The notes below the pieces were generated by a model. It was not told the origin of the DNA. It saw nothing but the letters and a program-made list of their open reading frames with translations, and did not search any database. Positions 24,786 through 33,694 of a stretch of DNA of 64,000 bases are shown here, piece by piece; position 1 is the first letter of the stretch, and each line of letters begins with the position of its first letter. Position numbers and translations under genes: made by a program. Source of the DNA: Caenibius tardaugens NBRC 16725 (GTDB lineage Bacteria; Pseudomonadota; Alphaproteobacteria; Sphingomonadales; Sphingomonadaceae); the NCBI RefSeq assembly GCF_003860345.1, contig NZ_CP034179.1, positions 2,650,001 through 2,714,000 on the forward strand, read 5' to 3'.

Positions 24786-27056
24786 ATGACATCCGCCACT
24801 GCCGCAGCCCGCACCATCCTCACTCGATTGCATGAGGTAATGGCTTCGCGCTTGCACGCACAGGCCAAGCTCAATCAGGTGGTGGAGATTATCGGCGACA
24901 GCCTCGATAGCGAGGTGTGCTCGATCTACCTGCTGCGCGAAGGGATGCTCGAACTGTTCGCCACGCGCGGCCTGAACCAGAGCGCGGTACACGTCACCCG
25001 CATGGCAGTGGGTGAAGGTCTTACCGGCACGATTGCCGACAATATCGAAACCTTGAATCTGGCGGAAGCCACCGCCCACCCGGACTTTTCCTATCGCCCC
25101 GAAACGGGGGAGGACAAGTTCCATTCCTTCGCCGGCGTGCCGATTGTGCGGCATGAACGGGCGGTTGGCGTGCTCTGCGTTCAGCACGTCGATCCGCGCC
25201 GCTATGCCGATGTGGAAATCGAAGCGTTGCAGACAACGGCCATGGTGCTCAGCGAACTGATCGCCAATGCCGATCTGGTCGATGAGGAGGATCTGGGCAC
25301 CAACCCCGCGTTGAGCGGCCCGGAAATCATTCGCGGTCTGGCGTTGGTCAAAGGGCTGGCCAGCGGCACAGCGGTTCTGCACCAGCCACGGGTGACCGTG
25401 GAATACGTTGTCGCCGAAGATACCGAGGCCGAACGGCAGCGGGTCTATCTTGCGTTTGACAAGATGCGCGAACAGATCGATCGCATGACCACTCAGGCCG
25501 AATTCGGTGTCGGCGGCGAACATGACGAGGTTCTCGCGACCTACAAGATGTTCGCTTACGACGAAGGCTGGGCGCGTCGCATCAACGAGGCCATCGAATC
25601 CGGGCTGACCGCCGAAGCGGCGATTGAACGCGTCCAGCAGCGCACCCGCATGCGCATGCGCGAAATCGACGATCCCCTGCTGGCGGAACGGATGCACGAT
25701 CTGGAAGATCTCTCCAATCGTCTGCTGCGGATTGTTTCGGGTCAGCTCGGCACGGCCGCTGCCAAGGGGTTGCGTGAAGATACGATCCTGATTGCCCGCA
25801 ATCTCGGTCCGGCGGAATTGCTGGAATACGATCGCCGGCGGTTGAAGGGTGTCGTACTCGAGGAAGGGTCGCTGACCGCCCATGTGGTGATCGTGGCGCG
25901 GGCCATGGGCGTGCCGGTGCTGGGGCGCGTGTCCGGTCTGCGGCGGCTTGTCCGCGAAGGGGATCAGCTGTTGCTGGATGGCGATAATGGGACGGCCACG
26001 GTCCGTCCCAGCCCGCCGCTGATCGAAGCGTTCGATGCACGCTTTGCCAAGAGCAAGGAGCGTCAGGCCGCTTACGCCAAATTGCGCGATGTCCAGCCAG
26101 TCAGTCTCGATGGCAAACGCGTGACGGTGATGATCAATGCAGGCCTGCGCGATGACATGCCGATGCTGAACGTCACGGGGGCGGATGGTATTGGCCTGTT
26201 CCGCACCGAATTCCAGTTTCTGGTTGCCGCTGCCCTGCCGCAACGTGACCGCCAGACGCGTCTCTATCGCGATGTGCTCGATGCCGCGGGGGACAAGCCG
26301 GTGATTTTCCGTACGGTCGATATCGGCGGTGACAAGGCCTTGCCCTACTTGCGCGAAGATGACCGTGAAAATGACGAAAACCCGGCGATGGGCTGGCGCG
26401 CCTTGCGCCTCGCGCTGGAACGCGAAGGCTTGCTCAAGGCGCAGGCGCGGGCGCTGCTCGAAGCCTCTGCCGGGCGCACCTTGAATGTCATGTTCCCGCT
26501 GGTGTCCGAGCCGTGGGAATTCGATGCCGCGCGCGCCGTATTCGAAGCGCAGCGCCAATTCCTCAAGAAGCAGAAGAAGCTGCTGCCCGAAGCGATCAAT
26601 TACGGGGTCATGCTCGAAGTGCCGGCATTGGCAGAAATGCTGGATATCATGCTGCCAAAGCTGTCGTTCATTTCGATTGGCACCAATGATCTGACGCAGT
26701 TTCTGTTTGCCGCCGATCGCGCCAATCCCAAGTTGGCCGAACGCTATGACTGGCTCAACCCGTCGATCCTGCGGTTCATGCGGCGGGTGGTGAAGGCTGC
26801 TGATGAAGCGGGCGTGGCCGTAGGGGTTTGCGGCGAAATGGGCGGTCGCCGGCTGGAAGCGCTGGCGCTGCTGGGCATCGGGATCAGGCGTCTGTCGATC
26901 ACGCCGGCTGCGGTGGGTCCGATCAAGGAACTCGTTTGCAAGACGAATCTTGCCGATATTGCCGAAGCGATGGAGGGCTGGCTGGCCAATCCGCCTGCAA
27001 ATTTGCGTGCCGAAGTGCAGCAATGGGCACTCGATCATGGGCTCGATAGCGATTAA
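24786..27056 (+). CDS. ptsP: PTS-Ntr enzyme I (PEP-protein phosphotransferase)
   Basis: 756 residues. N-terminal GAF domain (about 1-165; LHAQAKLNQVVEIIGDSL...), then the enzyme I swivelling domain with the phosphorylated His near 366 in GSLTAHVVIVARAMGVPVLG, and the PEP-binding barrel with GIGLFRTEFQF, TVDIGGDKALPY, SIGTNDLTQFLFAADRANP and the catalytic Cys in VGVCGEMGG. Starts the regulatory nitrogen PTS by passing phosphate from PEP to NPr and EIIA-Ntr; glutamine sensing by the GAF domain is known in relatives. Stands alone between the YdcH-like gene and the RodZ-like gene. Confidence 0.95.
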   Translation: MTSATAAARTILTRLHEVMASRLHAQAKLNQVVEIIGDSLDSEVCSIYLLREGMLELFATRGLNQSAVHVTRMAVGEGLTGTIADNIETLNLAEATAHPDFSYRPETGEDKFHSFAGVPIVRHERAVGVLCVQHVDPRRYADVEIEALQTTAMVLSELIANADLVDEEDLGTNPALSGPEIIRGLALVKGLASGTAVLHQPRVTVEYVVAEDTEAERQRVYLAFDKMREQIDRMTTQAEFGVGGEHDEVLATYKMFAYDEGWARRINEAIESGLTAEAAIERVQQRTRMRMREIDDPLLAERMHDLEDLSNRLLRIVSGQLGTAAAKGLREDTILIARNLGPAELLEYDRRRLKGVVLEEGSLTAHVVIVARAMGVPVLGRVSGLRRLVREGDQLLLDGDNGTATVRPSPPLIEAFDARFAKSKERQAAYAKLRDVQPVSLDGKRVTVMINAGLRDDMPMLNVTGADGIGLFRTEFQFLVAAALPQRDRQTRLYRDVLDAAGDKPVIFRTVDIGGDKALPYLREDDRENDENPAMGWRALRLALEREGLLKAQARALLEASAGRTLNVMFPLVSEPWEFDAARAVFEAQRQFLKKQKKLLPEAINYGVMLEVPALAEMLDIMLPKLSFISIGTNDLTQFLFAADRANPKLAERYDWLNPSILRFMRRVVKAADEAGVAVGVCGEMGGRRLEALALLGIGIRRLSITPAAVGPIKELVCKTNLADIAEAMEGWLANPPANLRAEVQQWALDHGLDSD

Positions 27057-27204
27057 GATGGCGTGCGCCGAAAATTGGCCGCACCCATGCACCGCTTTGG
27101 CGCAGCGCATCGCTGGCAAGAAAAGCCTGCCTTGACTTGCCCGCGCCGCGCCTCTTGTTTGCGCGCGCCTGGCAGGGTCGCGTCCGTGTCGGCGGATTTG
27201 GGGA

Positions 27205-28098
27205 ATGGACCAGTTGAGCGAACAATTTGAAGAAGATCAGGCCGTGCAGAGTGTCGGCGAACGGATCAGGGCCGCACGGGAAAAGGCGGGTTTCAGTCTT
27301 GCCCAGTTGTCTTCCGAGACGCGCATTTCGCTGCGCCATCTGGAAATGATCGAGGCGGACGAATTCGATCGCCTGCCCGCCCGGACTTACGCAGTCGGAT
27401 TTTCGCGCAGTGTCGCAAATGCGCTGGGCCTCAATTCGGCGGAAATCGCTGCAGATGTGCGCGCGGTTCTCAATGCGCAGACGCGCGAAGCTCCGCGCCG
27501 GATACAGACATTCGAACCAGGCGATCCGGCGCGGGTCCCCTCCGCACGGCTGGGCTGGTATATGGCGTTGATCGCGATTGTGCTGCTGGTCGGGGCGTTC
27601 GTGTTCCTGCGCGGGTTCTTCAGCCCGGCGGCGAGCTTGCCGGAACTCAGGGACGAGACCGCAGTGGCGGCATCGGCACAGGCCCCGGCGCAGACACAGG
27701 CAGGGGCACAGGCCGCCACGCCTGCGGCACCCACGGGTGGTGCGGTTGCATTTACTGCGCTGGAGGAAGGCGTCTGGGTCAAGTTCTACGATGCTGCGGG
27801 CAAGCAGCTTCTCGAAAAGGGTCTGGCCAAGGGCGAAACCTATACTGTGCCCGCCGATGCGCAGGGGCCGATGGTGTGGACCGCGCGTCCTGACGCCTTG
27901 GCTATCACCGTCGGTGGGCAGCCGGTTGCACGCCTGTCCGATGTTCAGAAAGTCATGAAGAATGTGCCGGTTACGGCTGCGGCTCTGCTCGCGCGGAAAC
28001 CGGCGGGAACAGCAGCATCGGCTGCAACCGGGGCATCGGCTTCACCGGTTGCGGCACCGGCACCGGCATCGGCTGCACCTGCATCACCCACAGCATAA
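27205..28098 (+). CDS. RodZ-like helix-turn-helix membrane protein
   Basis: 297 residues. Residues 17-85 are an Xre-type HTH (VGERIRAAREKAGFSLAQLS, ISLRHLEMIEADEFDRLPAR, YAVGFSRSVANALGL), the fold RodZ uses to bind MreB. One membrane segment follows (YMALIAIVLLVGAFVFLRGF, about 118-137), then an Ala/Gln-rich linker, a beta-rich DUF4115-type domain (GVWVKFYDAAGKQLLEKGLAKG) and an Ala/Pro-rich tail. Likely role in rod shape or envelope organisation. Followed after 123 bases by cpoB. Confidence 0.85.
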   Translation: MDQLSEQFEEDQAVQSVGERIRAAREKAGFSLAQLSSETRISLRHLEMIEADEFDRLPARTYAVGFSRSVANALGLNSAEIAADVRAVLNAQTREAPRRIQTFEPGDPARVPSARLGWYMALIAIVLLVGAFVFLRGFFSPAASLPELRDETAVAASAQAPAQTQAGAQAATPAAPTGGAVAFTALEEGVWVKFYDAAGKQLLEKGLAKGETYTVPADAQGPMVWTARPDALAITVGGQPVARLSDVQKVMKNVPVTAAALLARKPAGTAASAATGASASPVAAPAPASAAPASPTA

Positions 28099-28221
28099 AA
28101 CGGCCCGATTCTCGACAGGACGGCCCGCTGTCGGCATAGCTGTGGCGATTGTTCAGCCGCAGTTCGGTGTCGTGATGGAACATGGCGACTGTTTGCGGAA
28201 GCAATGACAGGAGCTTGGTAG

Positions 28222-29166
28222 ATGATGATGGGACGGCGCTGGGTTCGCGGGATTGTGCCGGGTGCTCGCACGGCGGTAATGGTCGTATCGGCCGTAGCCA
28301 CAGTTGGCGTGGCGATGCCCGCTGCCGCGCAAGTGGACGAAAACCGGATGCGCAAGGTCGAAGCCGAAGTGCGGGCCTTGCAACGCAAGGTGTTCCCGGC
28401 GGGCGACAGCCGCTTTTTCGCGCAGGACGCCGCAGCCGCTACCAGCACGGCCAGCAGCACCATACCCCCTGCGACCACCCCGATGACCGATGTGCTGGCC
28501 CGGCTTGACGCGCTTGAGACAAGCCTTGCCGCGCTCACCTCGCAAGTCGAAACCAACACCAATGCGCTGGCCCGTCTTTCCGGCCGCGTGGCCGCGCTGG
28601 AACCCGCTGGCACGGCCAGCCCGCCGCCGGTGGTGGTATCACCGGCATCGGGTGGCGTAACCACTCTCACGCCGACCGCTTCCAAACCGGTGACGACAGC
28701 GGCAACGCCCAAGCCCGCCGCGCCCAGTTCGGCCCGGCTGGCGCAGGTCCAGGCCATTGCCAAGCCATCGACCGCGGATGCCGGGGACGATGAATATTCC
28801 TATGGTTTCCGGTTGTGGGAAGCCCGGCTCTATCCCGAAGCGCAGCAGCAGTTGCAGCTCTACGTCCAGAAATATCCGAAGCATCGCATGATCAGCCATG
28901 GCCGTAATCTTCTGGGCCGGGCCTATCTTGACGATGGCAAGCCCAAAGAGGCTGCGCCGTGGTTCGTGAAGAACTATGACGATGATGTGCAGGGTGCCCG
29001 CGCACCGGATAGCCTGCTCTATCTCGTCGAATCCATGATTGCGCTCAAGGATACGAAGCGGGCCTGCATTGCACTGGCCAAATTCGGGGAAACCTATCCC
29101 GCTCTCGCCATCGGGCGGCTCAAATCGCAGTATGATGCCAATCGGGCCAAGGTGAAGTGCAATTAG
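28222..29166 (+). CDS. cpoB: CpoB/YbgF-like envelope protein
   Basis: 314 residues. Signal peptide with a long N-region, cleaved near AAAQ (about residue 37). A coiled-coil segment follows (DENRMRKVEAEVRALQRKVF, then LARLDALETSLAALTSQVETNTNAL), a Pro/Thr-rich linker, and a C-terminal TPR region (YSYGFRLWEARLYPEAQQQL, LYVQKYPKH, LGRAYLDDGKPKEAAPWF) typical of CpoB, which couples Tol-Pal constriction to peptidoglycan synthesis. tol-pal genes are elsewhere. Three consecutive ATG codons begin at 28222, with AGGAG upstream. Its stop overlaps the proposed ATT start of tilS. Confidence 0.85.
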   Translation: MMMGRRWVRGIVPGARTAVMVVSAVATVGVAMPAAAQVDENRMRKVEAEVRALQRKVFPAGDSRFFAQDAAAATSTASSTIPPATTPMTDVLARLDALETSLAALTSQVETNTNALARLSGRVAALEPAGTASPPPVVVSPASGGVTTLTPTASKPVTTAATPKPAAPSSARLAQVQAIAKPSTADAGDDEYSYGFRLWEARLYPEAQQQLQLYVQKYPKHRMISHGRNLLGRAYLDDGKPKEAAPWFVKNYDDDVQGARAPDSLLYLVESMIALKDTKRACIALAKFGETYPALAIGRLKSQYDANRAKVKCN

Positions 29167-30139
29167 TGCGCAATCCGAAACCGCGCCGCACCCTCTGATC
29201 GCCCGGTTCGCGGGCGATCTGGCGCGTATCTGGCCGGAAGGCGAACGGCTGGGGCTGGCCGTCTCGGGCGGGCCTGACAGCCTTGCCCTGCTGCTGCTGG
29301 CCGAGGCAGTCATGCCCGGCAAGGTCGAAGTCGCCACTGTCGATCACCAGCTGCGCAGCGAAAGCGCATCCGAAGCGGCGATGGTGGCCGAACTCTGCGC
29401 CGGGCACGGTATTCCGCACGAAATCCTGCCGGTGCAGGTGCCGCGCGGCAATGTGCAGGATATGGCCCGTCTGGCACGCTACAAGGCCCTGTATGACTGG
29501 GCACTGCGGCGTGGGTTGGGGGCAATCGCCACGGCCCACCACGCGGACGATCAGGCCGAAACGCTGATTATGCGCCTCAACCGTGCCAGCGGCATCGCCG
29601 GGCTGGCAGGCGTTCGCCTGCGCGCGAACGTGCCGGGCACGGACATGCCGCTGCTGCGCCCCTTGCTGGGCTGGCGACGGGCCGATCTGGGTGAACTGGT
29701 CAAGGCCGCAGGGCTGATGGCCGCGCAGGACCCGAGCAACGAGGATACGCGGTTCGATCGGGTGCGGGTCCGCAAGGCGCTGCAGGATTGCGACTGGCTG
29801 GACATTCCCGCCATGGCGATGAGCGCCAGCCATCTTGCCGATGCCGAAGGGGTGATGGTCTGGGTGACCCAGCGCGAATGGAACGAATGCGTGCAGGTGA
29901 GCGAGGATGCGATCGTCTATCGCCCGCTTGCCCCGGCGGCGATCCGGCTGCGCGTGGTGGCGCGCGTGATTGCGCTGTTGAGCGGTATCCCGCGTGGGGG
30001 CGAAGTGGCCCGGCTGATTGGCCGTCTGGCGGCCGGTCGCGATGGAACGCTGGCCGGGGTCGTTGCCCGCTCGAATCCCGATGGGACATGGGTGTTCCGC
30101 AAGGAACCACCGCGTCGCGGCGGGGCCAACCAGCTTTAG
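29162..30139 (+). CDS. tilS: tRNA(Ile)-lysidine synthase, probable ATT start
   Basis: Converts C34 of the CAU-anticodon tRNA-Ile to lysidine with ATP. The essential PP-loop LAVSGGPDSLALLLL lies at 29249-29293, upstream of the first in-frame ATG (29312), which would remove it. The frame is open back to 29156 but has no ATG, GTG or TTG there. ATT at 29162 overlaps the cpoB stop (ATTAG) and has AGGTGA six bases upstream, so it is the best start, giving 325 residues. Other motifs: VDHQLRSESASEAAMV, RLARYKALYDWA, IATAHHADDQAETLIMRL, RPLLGW and DPSNEDTRFDRVRVR. CTG 29195 is the alternative start. Identity is firm; the start is inferred. Confidence 0.85.
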   Translation: MSAQSETAPHPLIARFAGDLARIWPEGERLGLAVSGGPDSLALLLLAEAVMPGKVEVATVDHQLRSESASEAAMVAELCAGHGIPHEILPVQVPRGNVQDMARLARYKALYDWALRRGLGAIATAHHADDQAETLIMRLNRASGIAGLAGVRLRANVPGTDMPLLRPLLGWRRADLGELVKAAGLMAAQDPSNEDTRFDRVRVRKALQDCDWLDIPAMAMSASHLADAEGVMVWVTQREWNECVQVSEDAIVYRPLAPAAIRLRVVARVIALLSGIPRGGEVARLIGRLAAGRDGTLAGVVARSNPDGTWVFRKEPPRRGGANQL

Positions 30140-30187
30140 CTCCTAGGTTTTAGCGACGACGATGCCGGGCTGGCTGGTGCGTGGCGG

Positions 30188-30811
30188 TCAGCCTTGCAGA
30201 TCGTGCCCCAGATCGACCATGTGGCCGCGGGTTATGACGACTTTGTCGCCCAGCTTGGCAATGGCAAACAGCTTTTCGGCGAAGCCATCGGGCGTGCCGA
30301 CACAGCCGTGGCTGGCATAGCCCTTTTCCACGGGCGCGCCGTGGATTGCCACGCCATCGTTGGTCAGGCGCATGGTGAACGGCATGGGGGAATCGTAAAT
30401 GCTGGACACGTTGTTGCGGATCTTCGCGATAATCGGGAAGGTGCCCAGCGGTGTCGGGTGATCGTCGGTACCCAGCAGTACGGCGGAGGCTCCGATTTCG
30501 TACCCGCCCTTGAACACGGAAATGACGCGGGCTTCCAGATCGACCGTGATCAGCAGCGGGCCATCGGGCACACCTTCATCATCCCAGTGCCATTCGCCAT
30601 ATTTGATCGGCCCGTCGATCGGCAGGATACGCTTGATGACAAAAGGGCCGTCGGCGGGCGGCGCGGCCTCCGCTTGCGCTGCATCGACAGCGGGGGGAGG
30701 CACTGGCGCAGGCGGCGCGGCCGTTTCCGGCCGGGTCAGCAGCAGTGCCCCACCCACCAGCGCCACCACGGCAAACGTGCCGCCACCAAACCATTTCAAA
30801 ACCGGGTTCAT
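30188..30811 (-). CDS. L,D-transpeptidase (YkuD domain)
   Basis: 207 residues. One N-terminal membrane segment (FAVVALVGGALLL), then a Pro/Ala-rich periplasmic linker to about residue 55. The YkuD domain includes PLLITVDLEARVISVFKGGYEIGAS, HPTPLGTFPI and the active-site stretch AIHGAPVEKGYASHGCVGTP with the catalytic Cys and two His residues. The Arg that normally follows the Cys (SHGC-x-R) is replaced by Gly. These enzymes make 3-3 cross-links or anchor proteins to peptidoglycan. Convergent with tilS. Confidence 0.85.
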   Translation of the reverse strand: MNPVLKWFGGGTFAVVALVGGALLLTRPETAAPPAPVPPPAVDAAQAEAAPPADGPFVIKRILPIDGPIKYGEWHWDDEGVPDGPLLITVDLEARVISVFKGGYEIGASAVLLGTDDHPTPLGTFPIIAKIRNNVSSIYDSPMPFTMRLTNDGVAIHGAPVEKGYASHGCVGTPDGFAEKLFAIAKLGDKVVITRGHMVDLGHDLQG

Positions 30812-30910
30812 CCCCGTTCCCTGATCGGTTCGCGCGCGGATTGCCAGTCAAAACCCCCGTGCCGTCTCATGGCGAGACAGGGCCGGGGCAGGGGTTAATC
30901 CCGGCAAAGC

Positions 30911-33694
30911 TCAGCCATGCGCCCCGAATTCGTTGGCAATGGCAATTGTGATGCGCAGCAACAGCCGGTTCGCGCGTTCGATCGGATCGATGTAATCGCG
31001 CTGGATCTGGGTGTAGCCTTCGCCCGATCCATCGGGATAGTCCGCCGGTTCATCCATCGCGAAATCGCCGATCTTGGGGAAGCTGGTCGGGAAGGCGCGG
31101 CGCAATTGCGCCACGGCTTCGTCAATCCGCAGGGTGAAGACCATTTCCAGCACATCGTCGCGGCTGATGTCGTTCGCGCGGCTGAACACCGGCACCGATA
31201 CTGCGCGAATGAACATATATTGCAGCAGGGTCAGGCGTAGCGCCTGCAAGACCCCGATCAGGCGGCGCACGCGTTCACGATCTTCCAGCGGCTGTTCGTC
31301 AGGCAGCAGTTCGAACAGGCGGTGCAGCTTCAGCGCATCGACCCTGAGGCGTGAGGCCAGACGCCGGAAGACGCCCGCGCGATCATCCTTGATCAGATAT
31401 TCAGCCAACGCCTCGCACGGTTCGGACAACTGCGTTTCCGTGCCGCGATAGGGGCGCGTTGCCCAATAGGCCGAATTGAACAGTTCGCCAAAGGCAGCGA
31501 CGGTCTTGATACTGGCACGGGCATTGGCCGCACGCGCCAGTCGCACCAGTTGGCGGCCCCGTTCGCTGTCGCGCAGCAAACCGGCCAGTTCCTCGTAATT
31601 GCCGTCCGCCGCCGTGCCGATCCCGGCGATCACGTTCACCGGATAGCCCAGTTGCTGGAGGATCGCGTTGTGCGGAATGGCGCGAATTTGCCGCAGGCTC
31701 ATCTCGCGGTCGGCGGCGATATCCGATTGGCGGCGCGAGACGCGGCTGCCGGTTGGGTTGAGCATGCCCAGTCCGAAGGCCGTAATGGCGCGGGTATAGG
31801 TCCGGCTTTCGAGATGCGCACGCTGATGGGCGCGGATCGCGCGATAGAAATCGAGGCTGAGATCGGTGCGCCGATAAAACGGATCGGCGGGCGCATCGGC
31901 ATCGGTTTCGGCCGGGCGGATTTCGGCAATGCGGGTGAGTGTCGCCAGCGCCAGTTCGGGGGTGGCGAAAAACAGGTAGCCATCGCCCCCCTGAAAGCTC
32001 ACTTCGGGTTCCAGCGTGATCCCCGCCCGGATGAACCGCCGCCGCGCCCAGGCGCTGAGCGGCCAGGCGAGCCGGTCTTCCATCGAATTGGGGTGCGCTC
32101 CGCGCCCCATGCTTTCCCCATGCGTATCGAAGATCAGTGCGTCGACATCGGTCAGCCCGTTGGCGGTCATGGCGTCCGCCAGCCGCCCTTGCAGCCGCTC
32201 GATGGCGAGACTGGCGGGAATCTGCCCCACAAAGCGCCCGGCATCGGAAAAGCCCGTCTGGATGGCCAGGCGCCCGCGTTCGCGCACGTAAGCCTTGTAG
32301 GCCTCTTCCGCGAGCAAGGCATCGAGGAAGCGCCCGCCATGTTCCAGCGCGCTTTCGGTTTCGAACAGCGGGGACACATCGACCTTGTCGCCGATCCCGA
32401 ACAGCCGCGCGAAATAGAGCGCGGCGAGAATGGTGGAAGGCTGCTCGCACTCCGCGATCAGCATGCGGATCGGCGCATCCGCATCGATGTGGTGCAGAAT
32501 CTGCGCCATGGCGAGAAACTGGCGGATTGCGGTGCTGCTTTCGATCGCCAGCGCCGCGAAATTGGCACGCAGCGGCTCCACTCTGGCCAGTTCGTCGCGC
32601 AGCCGCGCCAGCGCGCCACGGCTGCCGAGATCGAGTTCCCCGTGCGGGTCGATCACCCGCCGGATCGCGTTGTGCAACTGGCTGGCGTTTACGCGGAAAT
32701 GAATCCAGCCCATGCCCAGCCCATCGGCGCGCATGGCGGCCGCCAGCGTCTTCAGGGCGATGGCGCGGTCGGTGGCGGCATCGCGGGCTTCGCGTTCCAG
32801 CGCATCGATCAGCGGGGCCAGGGTCAGCAGCTTGTCCGGATCAGCCGCGGTAAGCCGATTGGCCACGGCGGACAGCGCATCGGGGTCGGACAAATCGCCG
32901 GCAAAATCCACAGTACGATCACGGGCATAGGCCGCCGCCTTGCGCAGTGTGGCCAGTAGCGGGTGATCGGGATCGATCGCTTCCAGCGATGCCGTATAGC
33001 GTTCCAGCCGCTCCGTCTTTTCCGCAAGCCGGAAACCGATGCTGTCGAACCACTGGATATCGGTCCGCCCGTCCATGTCATAGCCGACCCACGAGGCGAA
33101 CCGGAAAGGCAGCGGCCTGAAATCCTGCCAGTCCTGCGGCCAGCGGGCCTGCGCCCTGGCCAGCAGCACGGCCACGAGCTGATCGCGTGCATCGGCGGCA
33201 TGGGCGATCGCGGACATCGCCTCCCCATGTTCATACGCGAGGGTGATCGTCGGCTTTTCCGGCGATGCGACACAGGTTTCTGCGCCGATGGCATTATCCG
33301 AGGATGCGGCGGCGGCCACGGCGCGGGTCTGTTCCGGCGCGAGCAGGAAGGTCGGGTGGGCGGTGAACACGCAATGGAGTTGCGGCTTTTCCCAGCGCGC
33401 GCGAAAGGCGCTGAAATCGGATGGCTCGTCTTTCAGCAAGGCGGCGAAGCCATCGAGATTGGCCTGTTGCGAAACGGGTGCGACCAGCCGCCGCAGATGC
33501 CGGGCGCGGCTTTGCAGCGCCTCGCATTCCAGTTCCGCAATCATCGCTTCGATATCGCCAAGGTCCAGCTCGCCCGCCTCAAGCTGGCGAGACAGGTCGT
33601 GCGAAAGCTGGAAGACCGGGTTGAACAGCGGGGTCTGGCTGGTGAGGGCGTGCAATTCCTGGAGATGATCGACCAGATCGGCAACAGTCCGCAT
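30911..33694 (-). CDS. divergent PEP carboxylase-like protein
   Basis: 927 residues, the length of PEP carboxylase, with recognisable but altered motifs. Seen: FTAHPTFLL (about 110, with His 113; usual TAHPTE), WVGYDMDGRTDIQW (usual GGDRDGNP), GWIHFRVNASQLHNA (usual LDIRQES), TGFSDAGRFVG (near 480; usual GYSDS-x-KD), FDTHGESMGRGAHP (near 525; usual FHGRGG-x-GRGG) and FQGGDGYLFF. The His and one Arg of the last catalytic loop persist, while the first Arg and the Lys are changed. Either a distant active enzyme or a paralogue with another role. ATG 33694 (AAGGAG upstream) overlaps the eda stop as TAATG, so it is the last gene of the glucose operon. Confidence 0.75.
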   Translation of the reverse strand: MRTVADLVDHLQELHALTSQTPLFNPVFQLSHDLSRQLEAGELDLGDIEAMIAELECEALQSRARHLRRLVAPVSQQANLDGFAALLKDEPSDFSAFRARWEKPQLHCVFTAHPTFLLAPEQTRAVAAAASSDNAIGAETCVASPEKPTITLAYEHGEAMSAIAHAADARDQLVAVLLARAQARWPQDWQDFRPLPFRFASWVGYDMDGRTDIQWFDSIGFRLAEKTERLERYTASLEAIDPDHPLLATLRKAAAYARDRTVDFAGDLSDPDALSAVANRLTAADPDKLLTLAPLIDALEREARDAATDRAIALKTLAAAMRADGLGMGWIHFRVNASQLHNAIRRVIDPHGELDLGSRGALARLRDELARVEPLRANFAALAIESSTAIRQFLAMAQILHHIDADAPIRMLIAECEQPSTILAALYFARLFGIGDKVDVSPLFETESALEHGGRFLDALLAEEAYKAYVRERGRLAIQTGFSDAGRFVGQIPASLAIERLQGRLADAMTANGLTDVDALIFDTHGESMGRGAHPNSMEDRLAWPLSAWARRRFIRAGITLEPEVSFQGGDGYLFFATPELALATLTRIAEIRPAETDADAPADPFYRRTDLSLDFYRAIRAHQRAHLESRTYTRAITAFGLGMLNPTGSRVSRRQSDIAADREMSLRQIRAIPHNAILQQLGYPVNVIAGIGTAADGNYEELAGLLRDSERGRQLVRLARAANARASIKTVAAFGELFNSAYWATRPYRGTETQLSEPCEALAEYLIKDDRAGVFRRLASRLRVDALKLHRLFELLPDEQPLEDRERVRRLIGVLQALRLTLLQYMFIRAVSVPVFSRANDISRDDVLEMVFTLRIDEAVAQLRRAFPTSFPKIGDFAMDEPADYPDGSGEGYTQIQRDYIDPIERANRLLLRITIAIANEFGAHG

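Noticed and set aside
24651-27119. 822-codon open frame antisense to ptsP
   Set aside because: It covers a gene with full PtsP motifs on the plus strand; its His/Arg/Gln-rich composition is typical of antisense frames in GC-rich DNA.
31550-32959. 469-codon open frame antisense to the PEPC-like gene
   Set aside because: No recognisable motifs and a composition typical of shadow frames; the minus strand has a coherent 927-residue protein in a tight operon.
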